Origin: Staphylococcus sp. IVB6181
GTDB taxonomy: Bacteria; Bacillota; Bacilli; Staphylococcales; Staphylococcaceae
Assembly: GCF_025561445.1 (NCBI RefSeq)
Contig: NZ_CP095096.1
Coordinates: forward strand, 1,343,822 to 1,407,821
Reading direction: 5' to 3'
DNA length: 64,000 bases
Shown: piece by piece, positions 18,751-30,141 of the stretch
Layout of the letters: each line of letters begins with the position of its first letter
How positions within the stretch are numbered: the first letter of the stretch is position 1
Made by a program: the position numbers and the translations under genes
Notes under the pieces: model-generated
The model's database searches: none
The model's input: only the letters and a program-made list of their open reading frames with translations
Told to the model about the DNA's origin: nothing

Positions 18751-19692
18751 ATGTCTGATGTAATTCCATTCCCTCAAAACAAAGCAAAACTGACGAAAGA
18801 TATTAAATCGCATTTTGAACATGAAAATTACGATGAGATGTACGATGCATTTATGAAATTCGAAAAAAGTTTTGAATTAGATACTGAATTAGCTTTATTA
18901 AAATGTGAGATGCTTCTAAGAATGGAACAATATTTGGAATTGAGAGAAGAAGCAATCATCCTATTGAAACAGGGTTTTGATGCCTACAATCGCTTAATGG
19001 TCTATTATATGACCAGCTTGCATGGGTTAGGACAGTACTATGAATGTGTGGAAGTCTTTAATCAGATTATAGATCAAGTGAATGATCATGATATCCGCAT
19101 GCAGCTGTTTCCGATTAAAGAAGATGCCCAAATGCAGCTGAATGAAAACAAAAAGCATTATATCAGCAGGATGAAACAATTTACCGAATTGCAAGTCGAT
19201 CAGCAGTTGTATTTATTGTTCGATATGATGCATGAAGGACAGTATGGTTTTTCAGATACGTTCGCAGAAATCATCAACCAAACAACATTACATGCACACG
19301 TTCAAACCATTATTTTGGAATACTTGAAAAAAGCACAATACCGCCATCATGTGAAATTCATTAAAAATAAAACAGAGTTCGATGTCGTACCTAAAGACTT
19401 GCCCGGCTTAGAGTATGCACCTTTTACACAAAAGGTGATTCCTGAAGTAATGCAGCGGTTTGAGGATGCTTTCGGAGATCAAATGAGACCGGAAATTTCT
19501 CAGATGCTGCAAGGCTTTGCGATTGGGATTTATCCGCTTGAAATTGAAACATACGCGCCAATTGACGAGTGGATTACGACCTTCTTCAATTATATACAGT
19601 CAATGTTGAATCTGTCTGTATCTGATGAATTGAAGATGAATGATGAGGTCCTTAAATGGATTCATCTGATTGAACAGAATATCACAAAATGA
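18751..19692 (+). CDS. Conserved hypothetical protein, helical repeat (TPR-like)
   Basis: This 313-residue protein has no signal peptide or membrane segment. I do not recognise a named family. The N-terminal half is rich in regularly spaced aromatic, Leu and acidic residues (YDEMYDAFMKFEKSF, LLKCEMLLRMEQYLELREE, YYECVEVFNQIIDQV), which looks like tandem helical TPR-type repeats, the pattern of scaffold or chaperone-like proteins. ATG at 18751 is preferred over an upstream TTG that overlaps the Nudix gene. It lies upstream of trigger factor but is separated from it by a promoter, so no functional link is claimed. Confidence 0.7.
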   Translation: MSDVIPFPQNKAKLTKDIKSHFEHENYDEMYDAFMKFEKSFELDTELALLKCEMLLRMEQYLELREEAIILLKQGFDAYNRLMVYYMTSLHGLGQYYECVEVFNQIIDQVNDHDIRMQLFPIKEDAQMQLNENKKHYISRMKQFTELQVDQQLYLLFDMMHEGQYGFSDTFAEIINQTTLHAHVQTIILEYLKKAQYRHHVKFIKNKTEFDVVPKDLPGLEYAPFTQKVIPEVMQRFEDAFGDQMRPEISQMLQGFAIGIYPLEIETYAPIDEWITTFFNYIQSMLNLSVSDELKMNDEVLKWIHLIEQNITK

Positions 19693-19774
19693 TTAGGGTA
19701 TTATGATAGTATTACAACAATTAAGAGAAAAGATTAAATTGCAGCAGCAACTCGCAATACACTAATCACAAGGT

Positions 19775-19803
19775 TTGTAACCGTATTGTACGTATGCTAT
19801 AAT
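19775..19803 (+). promoter_or_regulatory. tig promoter
   Basis: TTGTAA at 19775-19780, a 17-base spacer and TATAAT at 19798-19803. Confidence 0.8.
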
Positions 19804-19852
19804 GAAAAAGTTGAAAAATTAAAATTACGATTATCATGGAGGTTTTTATATC

Positions 19853-21175
19853 ATGACAGCAACATGGGAAAAAAAGGAAGGTAACCAAGGCGTTTTAGAA
19901 GTTACTGTTCCTGCTAAAAAAGTAGATCAAGCAATTGATCAAGCATTCAAGAAAGTAGTTAAACAAGTAAATATTCCTGGTTTCCGTAAAGGAAAAGTAC
20001 CTCGCCAAATCTTTGAACAACGTTTTGGTGTAGAAGCACTTTACCAAGATGCAGTTGATCTTTTATTACCAGAAGCTTACGGTGAAGCTATCGAAGAAAC
20101 AGGTATCAAACCAGTTGATCAACCTGAAATCGAAGTTACACAAATTGAAAAAGGCAAAGACTTGACTTTCAACGCTACTGTAACTGTAGAACCAGAAGTT
20201 AAACTTGGAGACTACAAAGGTCTTGAAGTTGAAAAGCAAAATGCTGAATTAACAGACGAAGAATTACAAGAACAAATTGATCACAGCTTAGGTCACTTAG
20301 CTGAAATGGTAATCAAAGAAGAGGGTGCAGTTGAAGAAGGCGATACTGTAAACTTAGACTTCGATGGTTATGTTGACGGGGAACAATTCGAAGGCGGACA
20401 AGCTGAAGGCTACGATTTAGAAATCGGTTCAGGTATGTTCATTCCTGGATTTGAAGAGCAATTAGTAGGCTTGAATACTGGCGACGAAAAAGACGTTAAA
20501 GTTACATTCCCTGAAGAATACCACGCTGAAGAATTAGCGGGTAAAGAAGCGACTTTCAAAGTTAAAATCAACGAAGTTAAATACAAAAACGTTCCTGAAT
20601 TAGACGATGAAATCGCTAATGAATTAGATTCAGATGCGGATAACGTTGAAGAATACAAGCAAAATCTTCGCAAACGTCTTGAAGAAGAGAAAAAAGTCAA
20701 CGCTGAAAACGTTGAAAAGGAAGAAGCAATCAACAAAGCTGTTGAAAATGCTGAAGTAGATATTCCTGAAGCAATGATCAACACTGAATTAAACCGTATG
20801 ATGCAAGAATTCGAACAACGTATTCAACAATCAGGTTTAAACTTAGAAACTTACTTCCAAATCTCAGGTCAAGATGAGTCTCAATTAAGAGAACAAATGA
20901 AAGACGATGCTGAAGCACGTGTTAAAACAAACTTAACATTAACTGCAATCGCAAATGCTGAAGACATCGAAGCATCTGATGAAGATATCGATAAAGAATT
21001 AGAAGCAATGAGCGAACAATTCGGCATCTCAGCTGAAGATATCAAGAAAACATTAGGCAACACTGACTTAATCAAAGGTGATGTACGTGTTAAAAAAGTT
21101 ATCGACTTATTAGTGGATAATGCTAAATTTGTTGAAGCTTCTGAAGATAAAAAAGAAGAAAAAGAAGACAAATAA
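19853..21175 (+). CDS. tig: Trigger factor
   Basis: The 440-residue ribosome-associated chaperone and peptidyl-prolyl isomerase meets nascent chains at the tunnel exit. The N-terminal ribosome-binding signature is [12 protein letters not shown] (about residues 43-54), the FKBP-type PPIase domain starts around residue 160 ([16 protein letters not shown]), and a long helical C-terminal chaperone domain ends in an acidic-lysine tail. Length is normal. TGGAGGT precedes the ATG. clpX follows after a 400-base gap with its own promoter. Confidence 0.97.
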   Translation: MTATWEKKEGNQGVLEVTVPAKKVDQAIDQAFKKVVKQVNIPGFRKGKVPRQIFEQRFGVEALYQDAVDLLLPEAYGEAIEETGIKPVDQPEIEVTQIEKGKDLTFNATVTVEPEVKLGDYKGLEVEKQNAELTDEELQEQIDHSLGHLAEMVIKEEGAVEEGDTVNLDFDGYVDGEQFEGGQAEGYDLEIGSGMFIPGFEEQLVGLNTGDEKDVKVTFPEEYHAEELAGKEATFKVKINEVKYKNVPELDDEIANELDSDADNVEEYKQNLRKRLEEEKKVNAENVEKEEAINKAVENAEVDIPEAMINTELNRMMQEFEQRIQQSGLNLETYFQISGQDESQLREQMKDDAEARVKTNLTLTAIANAEDIEASDEDIDKELEAMSEQFGISAEDIKKTLGNTDLIKGDVRVKKVIDLLVDNAKFVEASEDKKEEKEDK

Positions 21176-21178
21176 TCA

Positions 21179-21293
21179 ATTCATTTCCAATTGAATAAAT
21201 GAATGGGTAGAGGGTGAAGTTGCATTTCTAATGTGTCAATCAGCTTGAGAGATTCAAGGTGTTTGAGTTGCAGAATGTAGTTTCATCCTCTAC
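21179..21293 (+). ncRNA. Candidate structured RNA between tig and clpX
   Basis: Directly after the tig stop there is an 8-bp hairpin (ATTCATTT / AAATGAAT, 21179-21204), then a long helix: 21207-21227 pairs with 21273-21293 over 21 consecutive positions, five of them G-U pairs. The 45-base loop holds a smaller CTTGA / TCAAG hairpin (21244-21258). No T tract follows, so it is not a standard terminator. The G-U pairs would be A-C mismatches in the opposite transcript, so the structure fits a + strand RNA. It could be the tig mRNA 3' end, a clpX leader or a separate RNA; I recognise no known family. Confidence 0.45.
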
Positions 21294-21520
21294 AGTGATT
21301 TGTAATCGTAATTATTTCGTTTTAGTAAACCCTATGCTATATTGTTTGTAAGCAACATTGTTGCATAAACTTTACAAAATGATATATTCGATATACAAGT
21401 TCAATAAAGTAAAAATCTCATCATAGATATAATCAATACAATCATCAATAATTCTTAACCTGATTTAAGGAACTGTAATGATTGGTTTAAAAGTAACGAT
21501 AAAGTCTATAAACAAATTCA

Positions 21521-21549
21521 TTGCATAGTTTAAAGTGTTTGCGTATAGT
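21521..21549 (+). promoter_or_regulatory. clpX promoter
   Basis: TTGCAT at 21521-21526, a 17-base spacer and TATAGT at 21544-21549, 28 bases before the clpX ATG. The rest of the 21294-21520 gap shows one further possible promoter (TTTCGT at 21315, 17 bases, TATATT at 21338) and nothing else I can support. Confidence 0.6.
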
Positions 21550-21577
21550 CTTTATGGAATAGAGGTGTAAATAATAA

Positions 21578-22840
21578 ATGTTTAAATTCAATGAAGATGA
21601 AGAAAAATTGAAGTGTTCTTTCTGTGGTAAGGACCAAGATCAAGTTAAGAAACTTGTGGCAGGCAGCGGTGTCTACATTTGTAACGAATGTATCGAATTA
21701 TGTTCTGAAATCGTAGAAGAAGAACTTGCCCAAAATGCTACAGAAGAATTTACAGATTTACCAACTCCGAAAGAAATTATGGATCAACTAAATAACTATG
21801 TCATTGGTCAAGAGAAAGCGAAAAAATCATTATCAGTGGCGGTATACAACCATTACAAACGTATCCAACAATTAGGGCCTAAAGATGATGAAGTAGAATT
21901 ACAAAAAAGTAACGTCGCTTTAATCGGACCAACTGGTAGCGGTAAAACATTACTTGCACAAACATTAGCGAAAACGTTGAACGTGCCATTTGCGATTGCA
22001 GATGCGACAAGTTTAACTGAAGCTGGTTATGTAGGTGAAGACGTAGAAAATATCTTACTACGTTTAATCCAAGCAGCTGATTTCGATATCGATAAAGCTG
22101 AAAAAGGTATTATTTACGTGGATGAAATCGATAAGATTGCACGTAAATCTGAAAATACTTCAATTACCCGTGATGTTTCTGGTGAAGGTGTACAACAAGC
22201 ATTGCTTAAAATCTTAGAAGGTACAACTGCTAGTGTACCGCCGCAAGGTGGACGTAAGCATCCTAACCAAGAATTCATCCAAATCGACACGACTAATATC
22301 TTATTCATCTTAGGCGGTGCCTTTGACGGAATCGATGATGTTATCAAACGCCGTTTAGGTGAAAAAGTGATTGGATTTGCTAGTAATGAAGCTGCAAAAT
22401 ATGACGAAAGTGCATTGCTAGAACACATCCGTCCTGAGGACTTGCAATCTTACGGATTGATTCCTGAATTTATCGGACGTATTCCAATCGTAGCGAACTT
22501 AGAAACATTAGATATTTCAGCATTGAAAAATATCTTAACACAACCTAAGAACGCTTTAGTAAAACAATACAAGAAAATGCTTGAGCTTGATCATGTAGAA
22601 CTTGAATTTACAGAAGAAGCCTTATCAGCAATTGCTGAAAAAGCAATCGAACGTAAAACAGGTGCACGAGGTTTACGCTCAATTATCGAAGAATCATTAA
22701 TTGAAATCATGTATGATATCCCATCTACTGAAGAAGTAGCAAAAGTGGTTATCACTGAAAATACAATTAATAACGAGTCTACGCCTGAATTATATGGCGA
22801 AGACGGTAATGAAGTTAACTTAGAAAAAACTTCTGCATAA
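21578..22840 (+). CDS. clpX: ATP-dependent Clp protease ATP-binding subunit ClpX
   Basis: The 420-residue AAA+ unfoldase feeds substrates to the ClpP peptidase. It has the N-terminal zinc-binding domain (CSFCGK ... [10 protein letters not shown], residues 11-40), Walker A GPTGSGKT, Walker [11 protein letters not shown] and pore and adaptor segments including the IGF loop in KVIGFAS needed for ClpP docking. Length is typical. It starts after GAGGTG and is followed by a terminator, so it is monocistronic. In staphylococci ClpX affects stress tolerance and virulence control. Confidence 0.97.
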   Translation: MFKFNEDEEKLKCSFCGKDQDQVKKLVAGSGVYICNECIELCSEIVEEELAQNATEEFTDLPTPKEIMDQLNNYVIGQEKAKKSLSVAVYNHYKRIQQLGPKDDEVELQKSNVALIGPTGSGKTLLAQTLAKTLNVPFAIADATSLTEAGYVGEDVENILLRLIQAADFDIDKAEKGIIYVDEIDKIARKSENTSITRDVSGEGVQQALLKILEGTTASVPPQGGRKHPNQEFIQIDTTNILFILGGAFDGIDDVIKRRLGEKVIGFASNEAAKYDESALLEHIRPEDLQSYGLIPEFIGRIPIVANLETLDISALKNILTQPKNALVKQYKKMLELDHVELEFTEEALSAIAEKAIERKTGARGLRSIIEESLIEIMYDIPSTEEVAKVVITENTINNESTPELYGEDGNEVNLEKTSA

Positions 22841-22854
22841 TCGTATTGCATATT

Positions 22855-22894
22855 GCATTCTCAGCACTGATTAGGTGCTGAGAATGCTTTTTTT
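22855..22894 (+). terminator. Intrinsic terminator after clpX
   Basis: Perfect 13-bp stem GCATTCTCAGCAC / GTGCTGAGAATGC with loop TGATTAG and a T7 run. Confidence 0.95.
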
Positions 22895-22987
22895 ATACTT
22901 TTCTTTCGAAATCGTTGCACTTTCGAATTTGTTATCTGATATAATGAAACGCGAATCAATCTATAAAGGATAGAAAAGAGGTCGAAA

Positions 22988-23575
22988 ATGGATATCAACC
23001 CGAATAATATAGAACTATTGATCAGTGCAGTAAAACCTGAACAGTATCCAGAATCAGGACTGGATGAGGTTGCTTTAAGCGGACGCTCTAATGTAGGGAA
23101 GTCCACATTTATCAATAGTATGATTGGCCGTAAAAATATGGCCAGAACATCACAGCAACCTGGTAAAACACAAACACTTAACTTTTATGATATCGATAAC
23201 CAATTAATCTTTGTCGATGTGCCTGGATACGGCTATGCGAAAGTCAGCAAAAAACAAAGAGAACAATTCGGTAAAATGATTGAAAAGTACATTACTCAGC
23301 GTGAACAGCTGAAGCTTGTGATTCAATTAATCGATATCAGACATGCGCCGACAGAAGATGACGTGTTAATGTACGATTTCTTAAAGTACTATGATTTGCC
23401 TGTCTTAATCATTGCGACAAAGCAAGATAAAATTGCTAAAGGCAAAATTCAAAAACATCTTAAAGTAATCAGAGAAAAATTAGAGATGGAAAGTGAAGAT
23501 ACGATTATCAGTTACTCTTCCATTAACAATAAAAACCAGCAAGTCATTTGGAATGCGATAGAGCAATATTTATAA
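22988..23575 (+). CDS. engB: Ribosome biogenesis GTP-binding protein EngB/YsxC
   Basis: The 195-residue essential TRAFAC GTPase is needed for 50S subunit assembly. G1 is [10 protein letters not shown], the G2 Thr lies in [11 protein letters not shown]3 is DVPGYGY and G4 is TKQD. Single-domain length matches YihA/YsxC proteins. The start follows AGAGGTCG. The clpX-engB order is conserved in Bacillales. No T-tailed terminator is seen in the 250-base gap before hemA, so some read-through is possible. Confidence 0.95.
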   Translation: MDINPNNIELLISAVKPEQYPESGLDEVALSGRSNVGKSTFINSMIGRKNMARTSQQPGKTQTLNFYDIDNQLIFVDVPGYGYAKVSKKQREQFGKMIEKYITQREQLKLVIQLIDIRHAPTEDDVLMYDFLKYYDLPVLIIATKQDKIAKGKIQKHLKVIREKLEMESEDTIISYSSINNKNQQVIWNAIEQYL

Positions 23576-23783
23576 TCGTTCTAATGTAGCAGTCAAAAGT
23601 GTCATGAAAGTGCAATCACAATCTATGTATACAAAAAGCACAGCAAGCGTTATAGCACTTGTGTCTAAAATATGAATGGATTTTACATTGATTCTTAAAT
23701 TTGACGAATTTTTGACTGAACAAATGCTAGATTAGAATATTTCTAAATAAACCGGCTTGATGACTTTAAGGTTATAATTTGTG

Positions 23784-23792
23784 TGTTATAAT
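23784..23792 (+). promoter_or_regulatory. hemA operon extended -10 promoter
   Basis: TG-T-TATAAT, an extended -10 element 34 bases before the hemA ATG; no convincing -35. The upstream gap (23576-23783) contains TTGACG and TTGACT hexamers around 23701-23717 and a long-range repeat CAGTCAAAA / TTTTTGACTG, none of which I can assign. Confidence 0.5.
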
Positions 23793-23826
23793 GTAGGTAT
23801 TGTCAATAGTATGGAGGGCGTTATAA

Positions 23827-25164
23827 ATGCATATAATTGCGATAAGCATCAACCATCGTACCGCTGATGTAGCACTGAGAGAAAAAGTTGCTTTCAAAGC
23901 TGATGCCATACATGAATCGCATATTGATTTGTTTGAAACAAAATCAATATTAGAAAATGTAATATTGTCTACGTGCAACCGCACAGAAGTATACGCTGTT
24001 ACGGATCAAATCCACACAGGCCGTTATTACATTCAGCGCTTCTTAGCTCGTAAATTCGGTTTGGAAGTAGATGAAATCAAGGCAATGTCAGAAGCGTTGG
24101 TTGGAGACGAAGCTGTAGAACACTTATTTAATGTAACATCTGGATTAGACTCGATTGTGTTAGGGGAAACACAAATCTTAGGTCAAATGAGAGATGCGTT
24201 CTTTACAGCACAAGAAGTAGGTACAACAGGTACGATATTTAATCATTTATTTAAACAAGCAATCACATTCGCTAAACGTGCACACAACGAAACAGATATC
24301 GCAGATAATGCGGTAAGTGTTTCTTATGCGGCCGTTGAACTTGCTAAAAAAGTATTCGGCAACTTGAAATCACAGCATGCGGTGATTATCGGTGCAGGCG
24401 AAATGAGCGAATTGTCATTGTTAAATCTGTTAGGTTCTGGAATTGAGAAAGTTACAGTTGTTAACAGAACTGCTGAACGCGCACGCGATTTAGCAGATAA
24501 GCATCAAGTAGATTATGCACAATTAGACGAACTAGAATCATTATTAGTCAATGCTGATATTGTAATCAGTTCAACAAGTGCATCAGAATATATTATTACT
24601 CAAAGCATGATGGAAACTGTTACACGTCAACGCAAACAAGAACCGATGGTATTAATTGATATCGCAGTGCCGAGAGATATTGATCCAGCTATTGAGTCAG
24701 ACATGAATGTGTTCAGTTACGATATCGATGATCTTAAAGGTTTAGTAGATGCCAACTTGCGTGAAAGAGAAGCAGCAGCAGCTCAAATTGCTGATCAAAT
24801 TCCGCAAGAAATTGCCTCACACAATGATTGGGTGAACATGCTGGGCGTTGTTCCAGTTATCAGAGCATTGCGTGAAAAAGCAATGAATATCCAGCAAGAA
24901 ACAATGGATAGTATTGATCGTAAATTACCTGATTTAAGCGAACGTGAACGCAAAGTAATCTCAAAACATACTAAGAGTATCATTAACCAAATGCTGAAAG
25001 ATCCGATTAAACAAGCGAAAGAATTGAGTAATGATAAAAATAGCAGTGAAAAATTAGAGCTGTTCCAAAACATCTTTGATATTGAGGCTGAAAGCGAGTA
25101 TGAAAAGAGCGTCGCAAAGAAAGAACGCAAACTCTCAGCACGACAAATCTTAGGTTTTGAATAA
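23827..25164 (+). CDS. hemA: Glutamyl-tRNA reductase
   Basis: The 445-residue enzyme reduces Glu-tRNA to glutamate-1-semialdehyde with NADPH, the first committed step of C5-pathway heme synthesis. The nucleophilic Cys is in [10 protein letters not shown] near residue 50. The NADPH-binding domain carries [11 protein letters not shown], and a helical dimerisation domain forms the C-terminus. The start follows TGGAGGGCG. It heads the hemAXCDBL operon. In S. aureus its abundance is held down by HemX and by heme-dependent turnover. Confidence 0.97.
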   Translation: MHIIAISINHRTADVALREKVAFKADAIHESHIDLFETKSILENVILSTCNRTEVYAVTDQIHTGRYYIQRFLARKFGLEVDEIKAMSEALVGDEAVEHLFNVTSGLDSIVLGETQILGQMRDAFFTAQEVGTTGTIFNHLFKQAITFAKRAHNETDIADNAVSVSYAAVELAKKVFGNLKSQHAVIIGAGEMSELSLLNLLGSGIEKVTVVNRTAERARDLADKHQVDYAQLDELESLLVNADIVISSTSASEYIITQSMMETVTRQRKQEPMVLIDIAVPRDIDPAIESDMNVFSYDIDDLKGLVDANLREREAAAAQIADQIPQEIASHNDWVNMLGVVPVIRALREKAMNIQQETMDSIDRKLPDLSERERKVISKHTKSIINQMLKDPIKQAKELSNDKNSSEKLELFQNIFDIEAESEYEKSVAKKERKLSARQILGFE

Positions 25165-25186
25165 GCAGCCATAGTATGGTGATAAT

Positions 25187-26011
25187 ATGCAAGATATGTT
25201 TTTCGTGCGTTTCCATGAAGTAACTTTGCTGATTTATTTACTCAGTATTTCTTGCTATTTTTATGATTTTTTTAAAAAGAATCATAAAATTAGAACGTTA
25301 GGGTTTTACACACTAGGGATTGTTTGGGTATTGCAAACAATCTCTTTGTCTTTATATATCAATATGGCAAAAGCAGTTCCGTTAGGATCAGTTTTTGATG
25401 TGTTTTATTTTTTAAACTGGCTGATTTTATCATTTTCTATTGTAATCAGTGTAGTAAAGCACTTGGAGTTTTCTATATTTTTGTTCAATGCAATAGGGTT
25501 TATTGTCATGGCGATTCACACATTCAGACCGAATGAAACGTTTATTCAAAAAGCAGAATTTAACGTAAACCATGAGTTATTAATCATTCATGTCTCATTG
25601 GCTATCGTCAGTTATGCTTTCTTTTCATTAGCGTTTGTGAATGCTGCTTTATACGTATTGCAGTATCGCAACCTTAAACAAAAGCATTTTGACCAAAAAT
25701 ATTTTAGAATAGGTAGTGTAAACACCTTAGAAAAGATGACTTTCTATTCGACTATCATTGGTTTTACTTTGCTGGTCATTGGTGTCATCCTTGGAGCACA
25801 ATGGGGTTTTCAGACAATAGGTTATAATATCTTATTGGACCCTAAAGTGATATCTTCAATTATAGTAATGGTGTGCTATGTGATATATATTCTTATTCGC
25901 ACTAAAAAATGGGTAAGCCCTATAAATCAAGTATTGTTTAATATGCTGATTTATATGTTCAGTATGTTTAACTTAATATTCGTTTCGCATTTCCCGAACT
26001 TTTTTGGGTAA
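25187..26011 (+). CDS. hemX: HemX, membrane regulator of glutamyl-tRNA reductase
   Basis: This 274-residue integral membrane protein has about eight hydrophobic helices and belongs to the cytochrome c assembly protein (CcsA/ResC-like) family. Between hemA and hemC this is HemX, shown in B. subtilis and S. aureus to lower HemA levels. Conserved residues include the FLNWL segment and the late GAQWGF. The start is uncertain: ATG 25187 has a weak ribosome site and ATG 25196 is also possible. T-rich codon use reflects the membrane helices rather than transfer. Confidence 0.9.
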   Translation: MQDMFFVRFHEVTLLIYLLSISCYFYDFFKKNHKIRTLGFYTLGIVWVLQTISLSLYINMAKAVPLGSVFDVFYFLNWLILSFSIVISVVKHLEFSIFLFNAIGFIVMAIHTFRPNETFIQKAEFNVNHELLIIHVSLAIVSYAFFSLAFVNAALYVLQYRNLKQKHFDQKYFRIGSVNTLEKMTFYSTIIGFTLLVIGVILGAQWGFQTIGYNILLDPKVISSIIVMVCYVIYILIRTKKWVSPINQVLFNMLIYMFSMFNLIFVSHFPNFFG

Positions 26012-26042
26012 TGACAACCTTTAAGCAGAGGAGGAAGTTGAC

Positions 26043-26969
26043 GTGCGCAAGCTTGTCGTTGGTTCAAGAAGAAGTAAGCTCGCATTGACGCAAAGCCGTC
26101 AATTTATTGAAAAGTTAAAAGAGGTACAACCAGATTTAGATATTGAAATAAAGGAAATTGTCACAAAAGGTGACCAAATCGTGGATAGACAATTATCTAA
26201 AGTAGGCGGAAAAGGTTTGTTCGTCAAAGAAATTCAACAAGCTTTATTCGACCATGAAATTGATTTTGCCATCCATTCTTTAAAGGATGTACCAAGTGAG
26301 TTGCCGGAAGGATTAACACTCGGCTGTGTTCCTGACAGAGAAATTCCTTTTGATGCATTTATTTCAAAAAATCATGTACAGCTCCAAGATTTGCCGGACG
26401 GCAGTATTGTAGGAACAAGTTCATTAAGACGCGGAGCACAAATATTAGCAAAATATCCTAATTTAGAAATCAAATGGATCCGAGGTAATATTGATACGCG
26501 TCTGCATAAACTAGAAACAGAAGACTATGATGCGATTATATTAGCAGCTGCAGGATTGCGCAGAATGGGATGGTCTGACGATATCGTAACGCAATATCTT
26601 GAACAAGATATGCTGATTCCAGCTATCGGCCAAGGCGCATTAGGTATTGAGTGCCGCAGCGATGATGATGAATTATTAGAATTATTGACGAAAGTGCACA
26701 ATCAAAGTGTAGCTGAATGTGTAACGGCAGAGCGTACATTCTTAAAAGAAATGAACGGCAGCTGCCAAGTGCCGATCGGCGGTTATGCGACAGTCGGCGA
26801 TAATGGTCAGCTTTCATTCACTGGTTTAATAATGTCTCCAGACGGCAAACAACGCTTCGAACATTCTGTGACAGGCCAAAATCCAGTGGAATTAGGCAAA
26901 GAAGTCAGTGATGTTTTGAAAAAACAAGGCGCTGATAAAATTATTGAAGCATTAAATGAGGAAGAGTAG
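26043..26969 (+). CDS. hemC: Porphobilinogen deaminase (hydroxymethylbilane synthase)
   Basis: The 308-residue cytoplasmic enzyme joins four porphobilinogen units into hydroxymethylbilane. It has the N-terminal [12 protein letters not shown] segment, the [15 protein letters not shown] catalytic region with the essential Asp, [11 protein letters not shown] and the Cys that carries the dipyrromethane cofactor in [12 protein letters not shown]. The start is GTG after GGAGGAAG. It is the third gene of the heme operon, 31 bases after hemX. Confidence 0.96.
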   Translation: MRKLVVGSRRSKLALTQSRQFIEKLKEVQPDLDIEIKEIVTKGDQIVDRQLSKVGGKGLFVKEIQQALFDHEIDFAIHSLKDVPSELPEGLTLGCVPDREIPFDAFISKNHVQLQDLPDGSIVGTSSLRRGAQILAKYPNLEIKWIRGNIDTRLHKLETEDYDAIILAAAGLRRMGWSDDIVTQYLEQDMLIPAIGQGALGIECRSDDDELLELLTKVHNQSVAECVTAERTFLKEMNGSCQVPIGGYATVGDNGQLSFTGLIMSPDGKQRFEHSVTGQNPVELGKEVSDVLKKQGADKIIEALNEEE

Positions 26970-26993
26970 TCTATAATACGGAGATGAATTCTT

Positions 26994-27683
26994 ATGCCAT
27001 CATCAGTCATAATGACACAAACGAGTTCTATTCATGATACAAGCAATGATTTGATTCATTTGCCATTCATACAAATCCAACCATTGTCATTTGATGAAAG
27101 CTTACTCACTCATCACTATCATTGGATTATCTTTTCATCAAAGAATGCAGTTCGGTATTTTTTACCTTATTTAGATCAAGTAAAGTATGATAAAGTTGCG
27201 GTAATTGGTGAAAAAACCCGACGTTTTTGCGGTTTGCATGATATTTTTGTCGACTTTTGTCCTGACGATTACTCTCAAGAAGGCTTTTTAGCAGCGTTCT
27301 CTTTCAATCAAGATGAAACTATTTTTATCCCAAGCAGTGCTGCTGCTCGTCCTTTGCTGGAAAACGAACTTGCACAACGAGGTGCCAAAGTGACAAAAGT
27401 CGACTTATATCGACCGGTTCAGCATAAAGCTAACATTGAAAAAGCGATTCAATTATTACGTATGCATCAGGCAGAAGGCATTGCATTTGCCAGTTCTTCT
27501 TCTGCGGGTAATTTTTTTAATACTTTAAAGCAAAAGCATTTGAAATTATCATTTTCATGTTATGCTATCGGCCAACCTACTTATGACACGATTCATAAGT
27601 ACGGATACGATGCATATATCGCAAAAATACAAACAATCGACGGTTTAATCAATACAATTAAAGAAAGTAGGAATCATAAATGA
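26994..27683 (+). CDS. hemD: Uroporphyrinogen-III synthase
   Basis: The 229-residue enzyme closes hydroxymethylbilane with inversion of ring D. The family is highly divergent; recognisable elements are [24 protein letters not shown] and [13 protein letters not shown], which shape the two-lobed fold. The assignment is strengthened by position between hemC and hemB. Its end overlaps hemB by four bases (ATGA), indicating translational coupling. Confidence 0.92.
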   Translation: MPSSVIMTQTSSIHDTSNDLIHLPFIQIQPLSFDESLLTHHYHWIIFSSKNAVRYFLPYLDQVKYDKVAVIGEKTRRFCGLHDIFVDFCPDDYSQEGFLAAFSFNQDETIFIPSSAAARPLLENELAQRGAKVTKVDLYRPVQHKANIEKAIQLLRMHQAEGIAFASSSSAGNFFNTLKQKHLKLSFSCYAIGQPTYDTIHKYGYDAYIAKIQTIDGLINTIKESRNHK

Positions 27684-28666
27684 GTTTTGACAGACACAGA
27701 AGATTACGTGTAAATGAATCTATGCGTAGTCTTGTTAGAGAAAATCACGTAAGAAAAGAAGATTTGATTTATCCTATCTTTGTAGTGGAAAGAGATGACG
27801 TTAAAGAAGAAATTCCTTCCATGCCTGGTATTTATCAAATCAGCTTAAATCGATTAGATGAAGAGCTAAAAGAAGCGTATGATTTAGGAATACGAGCAGT
27901 GATGTTCTTTGGTGTCCCAAACGAAAAAGATGCGGTTGGAACAGGTGCTTATGCACATGAAGGTATCATTCAAAAAGCAACATGCAAATCTAAACAGCTT
28001 TATCCGGATATGCTTGTATTAGCAGATACTTGCTTATGCGAATACACGGATCACGGCCATTGCGGTTTAATCGATGATCATACACATGACGTTGATAACG
28101 ATAAAACATTGCCTTTATTGGTTAAAACAGCTATATCGCAAGTTGAAGCAGGGGCTGACATTATCGCACCAAGCAATATGATGGACGGTTTCGTTGCTGA
28201 AATCCGTAAAGGTTTAGATGACGCTGGTTACTACAATATTCCAATCATGAGTTATGGTATTAAATACGCATCTAGTTTCTACGGTCCATTCCGTGATGCA
28301 GCAGAATCAACACCATCATTCGGTGACAGAAAAACTTATCAAATGGATCCTTCAAACAGAAGAGAAGCTTTGCTTGAATTAGAAAGCGACTTAAAAGAAG
28401 GTGCTGACATGATGATTGTCAAACCAGCACTTAGTTTCTTAGATATCATCAGAGATGTTAGAGAAAGAACGAATGTTCCAGTTATTGCTTATAATGTCAG
28501 CGGTGAATACAGCATGACAAAAGCAGCAGCACTTCAAGGTTGGATTGATGAAGAAAAAATCGTAATGGAACAAATGATTTCTATGAAACGTGCAGGCGCA
28601 GATATGATTATTACGTATTTCTCAAAAGATATTTGCCGTTACTTAGATAATAAGGAGGACGAATAA
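27680..28666 (+). CDS. hemB: Delta-aminolevulinic acid dehydratase (porphobilinogen synthase)
   Basis: The 328-residue enzyme condenses two 5-aminolevulinate molecules to porphobilinogen. The cysteine-rich metal site [14 protein letters not shown] marks a zinc-type enzyme. Schiff-base lysines sit in MSYGIKYAS and MIVKPALSF. The start overlaps hemD by ATGA and hemL begins with its ATG immediately after the stop, so the three are tightly coupled. Confidence 0.97.
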   Translation: MSFDRHRRLRVNESMRSLVRENHVRKEDLIYPIFVVERDDVKEEIPSMPGIYQISLNRLDEELKEAYDLGIRAVMFFGVPNEKDAVGTGAYAHEGIIQKATCKSKQLYPDMLVLADTCLCEYTDHGHCGLIDDHTHDVDNDKTLPLLVKTAISQVEAGADIIAPSNMMDGFVAEIRKGLDDAGYYNIPIMSYGIKYASSFYGPFRDAAESTPSFGDRKTYQMDPSNRREALLELESDLKEGADMMIVKPALSFLDIIRDVRERTNVPVIAYNVSGEYSMTKAAALQGWIDEEKIVMEQMISMKRAGADMIITYFSKDICRYLDNKEDE

Positions 28667-29953
28667 ATGGGTTACGAAAAATCGATTGAAGCATTTAAGA
28701 AAGCAGAACAATTAATGCCTGGCGGTGTCAACAGTCCAGTACGTGCATTTAAATCTGTTGATACGCCAGCTATCTTTATGGATCATGGGAAAGGCTCTAA
28801 GATCTATGACATTGATGGTAATGAGTATATAGACTATGTATTAAGCTGGGGGCCTTTAATCCTTGGACATGAAAACAAGCAAGTAATCGACAGTTTGCAT
28901 AAAGCGGTTGATAAAGGTACAAGTTTCGGTGCTTCAACACTCGAAGAAATCAAGTTAGCTGAACTTGTGGTTGACCGTGTACCTTCAATCGAAAAAGTAA
29001 GAATGGTGTCTTCTGGTACAGAAGCAACACAAGATACAATTCGATTAGCAAGAGGTTACACTGGCAGAGATAAAATCGTTAAATTTGAAGGTTGTTACCA
29101 TGGCCACAGTGATTCACTGCTTATCAAAGCAGGATCAGGTGTCGCAACTTTAGGTTTGCCTGATTCTCCTGGTGTACCTGAAGGCACAGCTAAAAGCACA
29201 ATTACAGTGCCATACAATGATTTAGATGCGATAAAACAAGCATTTGAAATGTATGGAGACGATATTGCAGGTGTGATTGTTGAACCAGTAGCTGGTAATA
29301 TGGGTGTAGTTCCGCCAGTTGAAGGCTTCTTGCAAGGCTTAAGAGATATCACAAATGAATATGGTTCATTGCTTATCTTTGACGAAGTCATGACAGGATT
29401 CAGAGTCGGTTATAACTGTGCACAAGGCTACTTCGATGTGATGCCAGATTTAACTTGCTTAGGTAAAGTGATCGGCGGCGGTTTACCTGTAGGTGCTTTC
29501 GGCGGTAAAGCAGAGATTATGGATAAAATTGCACCGGTAGGTTCTATTTATCAAGCTGGTACACTATCAGGCAACCCATTAGCAATGACAAGCGGTTATG
29601 AAACATTAAGCCAATTAACACCAGAAAGCTACGATTACTTCAACGAACTTGGCGATATTTTAGAAGAAGGCTTGAAAAAAGTAGCAGCAAAACACAATGT
29701 ACCTATGACGGTTAACCGTGCGGGTTCTATGATTGGTTACTTCCTTAATGAAGGACCAGTGACAAACTTTAAACAAGCTAATGCCAGCGACTTGAAACTC
29801 TTCTCAGAAATGTATCGTGAAATGGCGAAAGAAGGCGTCTTCTTACCACCATCTCAATTCGAAGGTACATTCTTGTCTACAGCACATACTAAAGAAGATA
29901 TTGAAAAAACAATCGAAGCATTCGATAAAGCATTTGAAAGAGTCGCAAAATAA
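28667..29953 (+). CDS. hemL: Glutamate-1-semialdehyde 2,1-aminomutase
   Basis: The 428-residue PLP enzyme, class III aminotransferase fold, makes 5-aminolevulinate from the HemA product. The cofactor-binding Lys is in [29 protein letters not shown] binds phosphate, and VNSPVRAFK lies at the N-terminus. Length is normal. AAGGAGGACG lies inside the end of hemB. It is the last gene of the heme operon, followed by a terminator. Confidence 0.97.
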   Translation: MGYEKSIEAFKKAEQLMPGGVNSPVRAFKSVDTPAIFMDHGKGSKIYDIDGNEYIDYVLSWGPLILGHENKQVIDSLHKAVDKGTSFGASTLEEIKLAELVVDRVPSIEKVRMVSSGTEATQDTIRLARGYTGRDKIVKFEGCYHGHSDSLLIKAGSGVATLGLPDSPGVPEGTAKSTITVPYNDLDAIKQAFEMYGDDIAGVIVEPVAGNMGVVPPVEGFLQGLRDITNEYGSLLIFDEVMTGFRVGYNCAQGYFDVMPDLTCLGKVIGGGLPVGAFGGKAEIMDKIAPVGSIYQAGTLSGNPLAMTSGYETLSQLTPESYDYFNELGDILEEGLKKVAAKHNVPMTVNRAGSMIGYFLNEGPVTNFKQANASDLKLFSEMYREMAKEGVFLPPSQFEGTFLSTAHTKEDIEKTIEAFDKAFERVAK

Positions 29954-29982
29954 TTATTAGATTAAGTAAATAAAATGATTTT

Positions 29983-30022
29983 GAGAGTGAAATGTCTGCA
30001 AAGATATTTCACTCTCTTTTTC
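29983..30022 (+). terminator. Intrinsic terminator of the heme operon
   Basis: GAGAGTGAAATGTCT / AGATATTTCACTCTC stem with TTTTT tail. Confidence 0.92.
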
Positions 30023-30093
30023 ATCATTTCAGTATGAAAAACGCTATGAAAACGGCTCCAAATCAATTCCTAACGTTTTCGTATCAAGCGTGT

Positions 30094-30108
30094 TATGATA
30101 AATATAAT
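30094..30108 (+). promoter_or_regulatory. Promoter of the AbrB-family gene
   Basis: Two overlapping -10 candidates, TG-T-TATGAT (extended, 30094-30099) and TATAAT (30103-30108), upstream of the ATG at 30142. Confidence 0.45.
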
Positions 30109-30141
30109 GGATAAGAAGTGGGATAAAGGTAGTGATAAAAT

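Noticed and set aside
19703-19765. 20-codon frame (MIVLQQLREK...) between the repeat-like gene and tig
   Set aside because: Very short, only a weak ribosome site, and it ends just before the tig promoter; no evidence of coding.
23576-23783. Search for a riboswitch before hemA
   Set aside because: Only scattered repeats and an extended -10 were found; no aptamer consensus or terminator.
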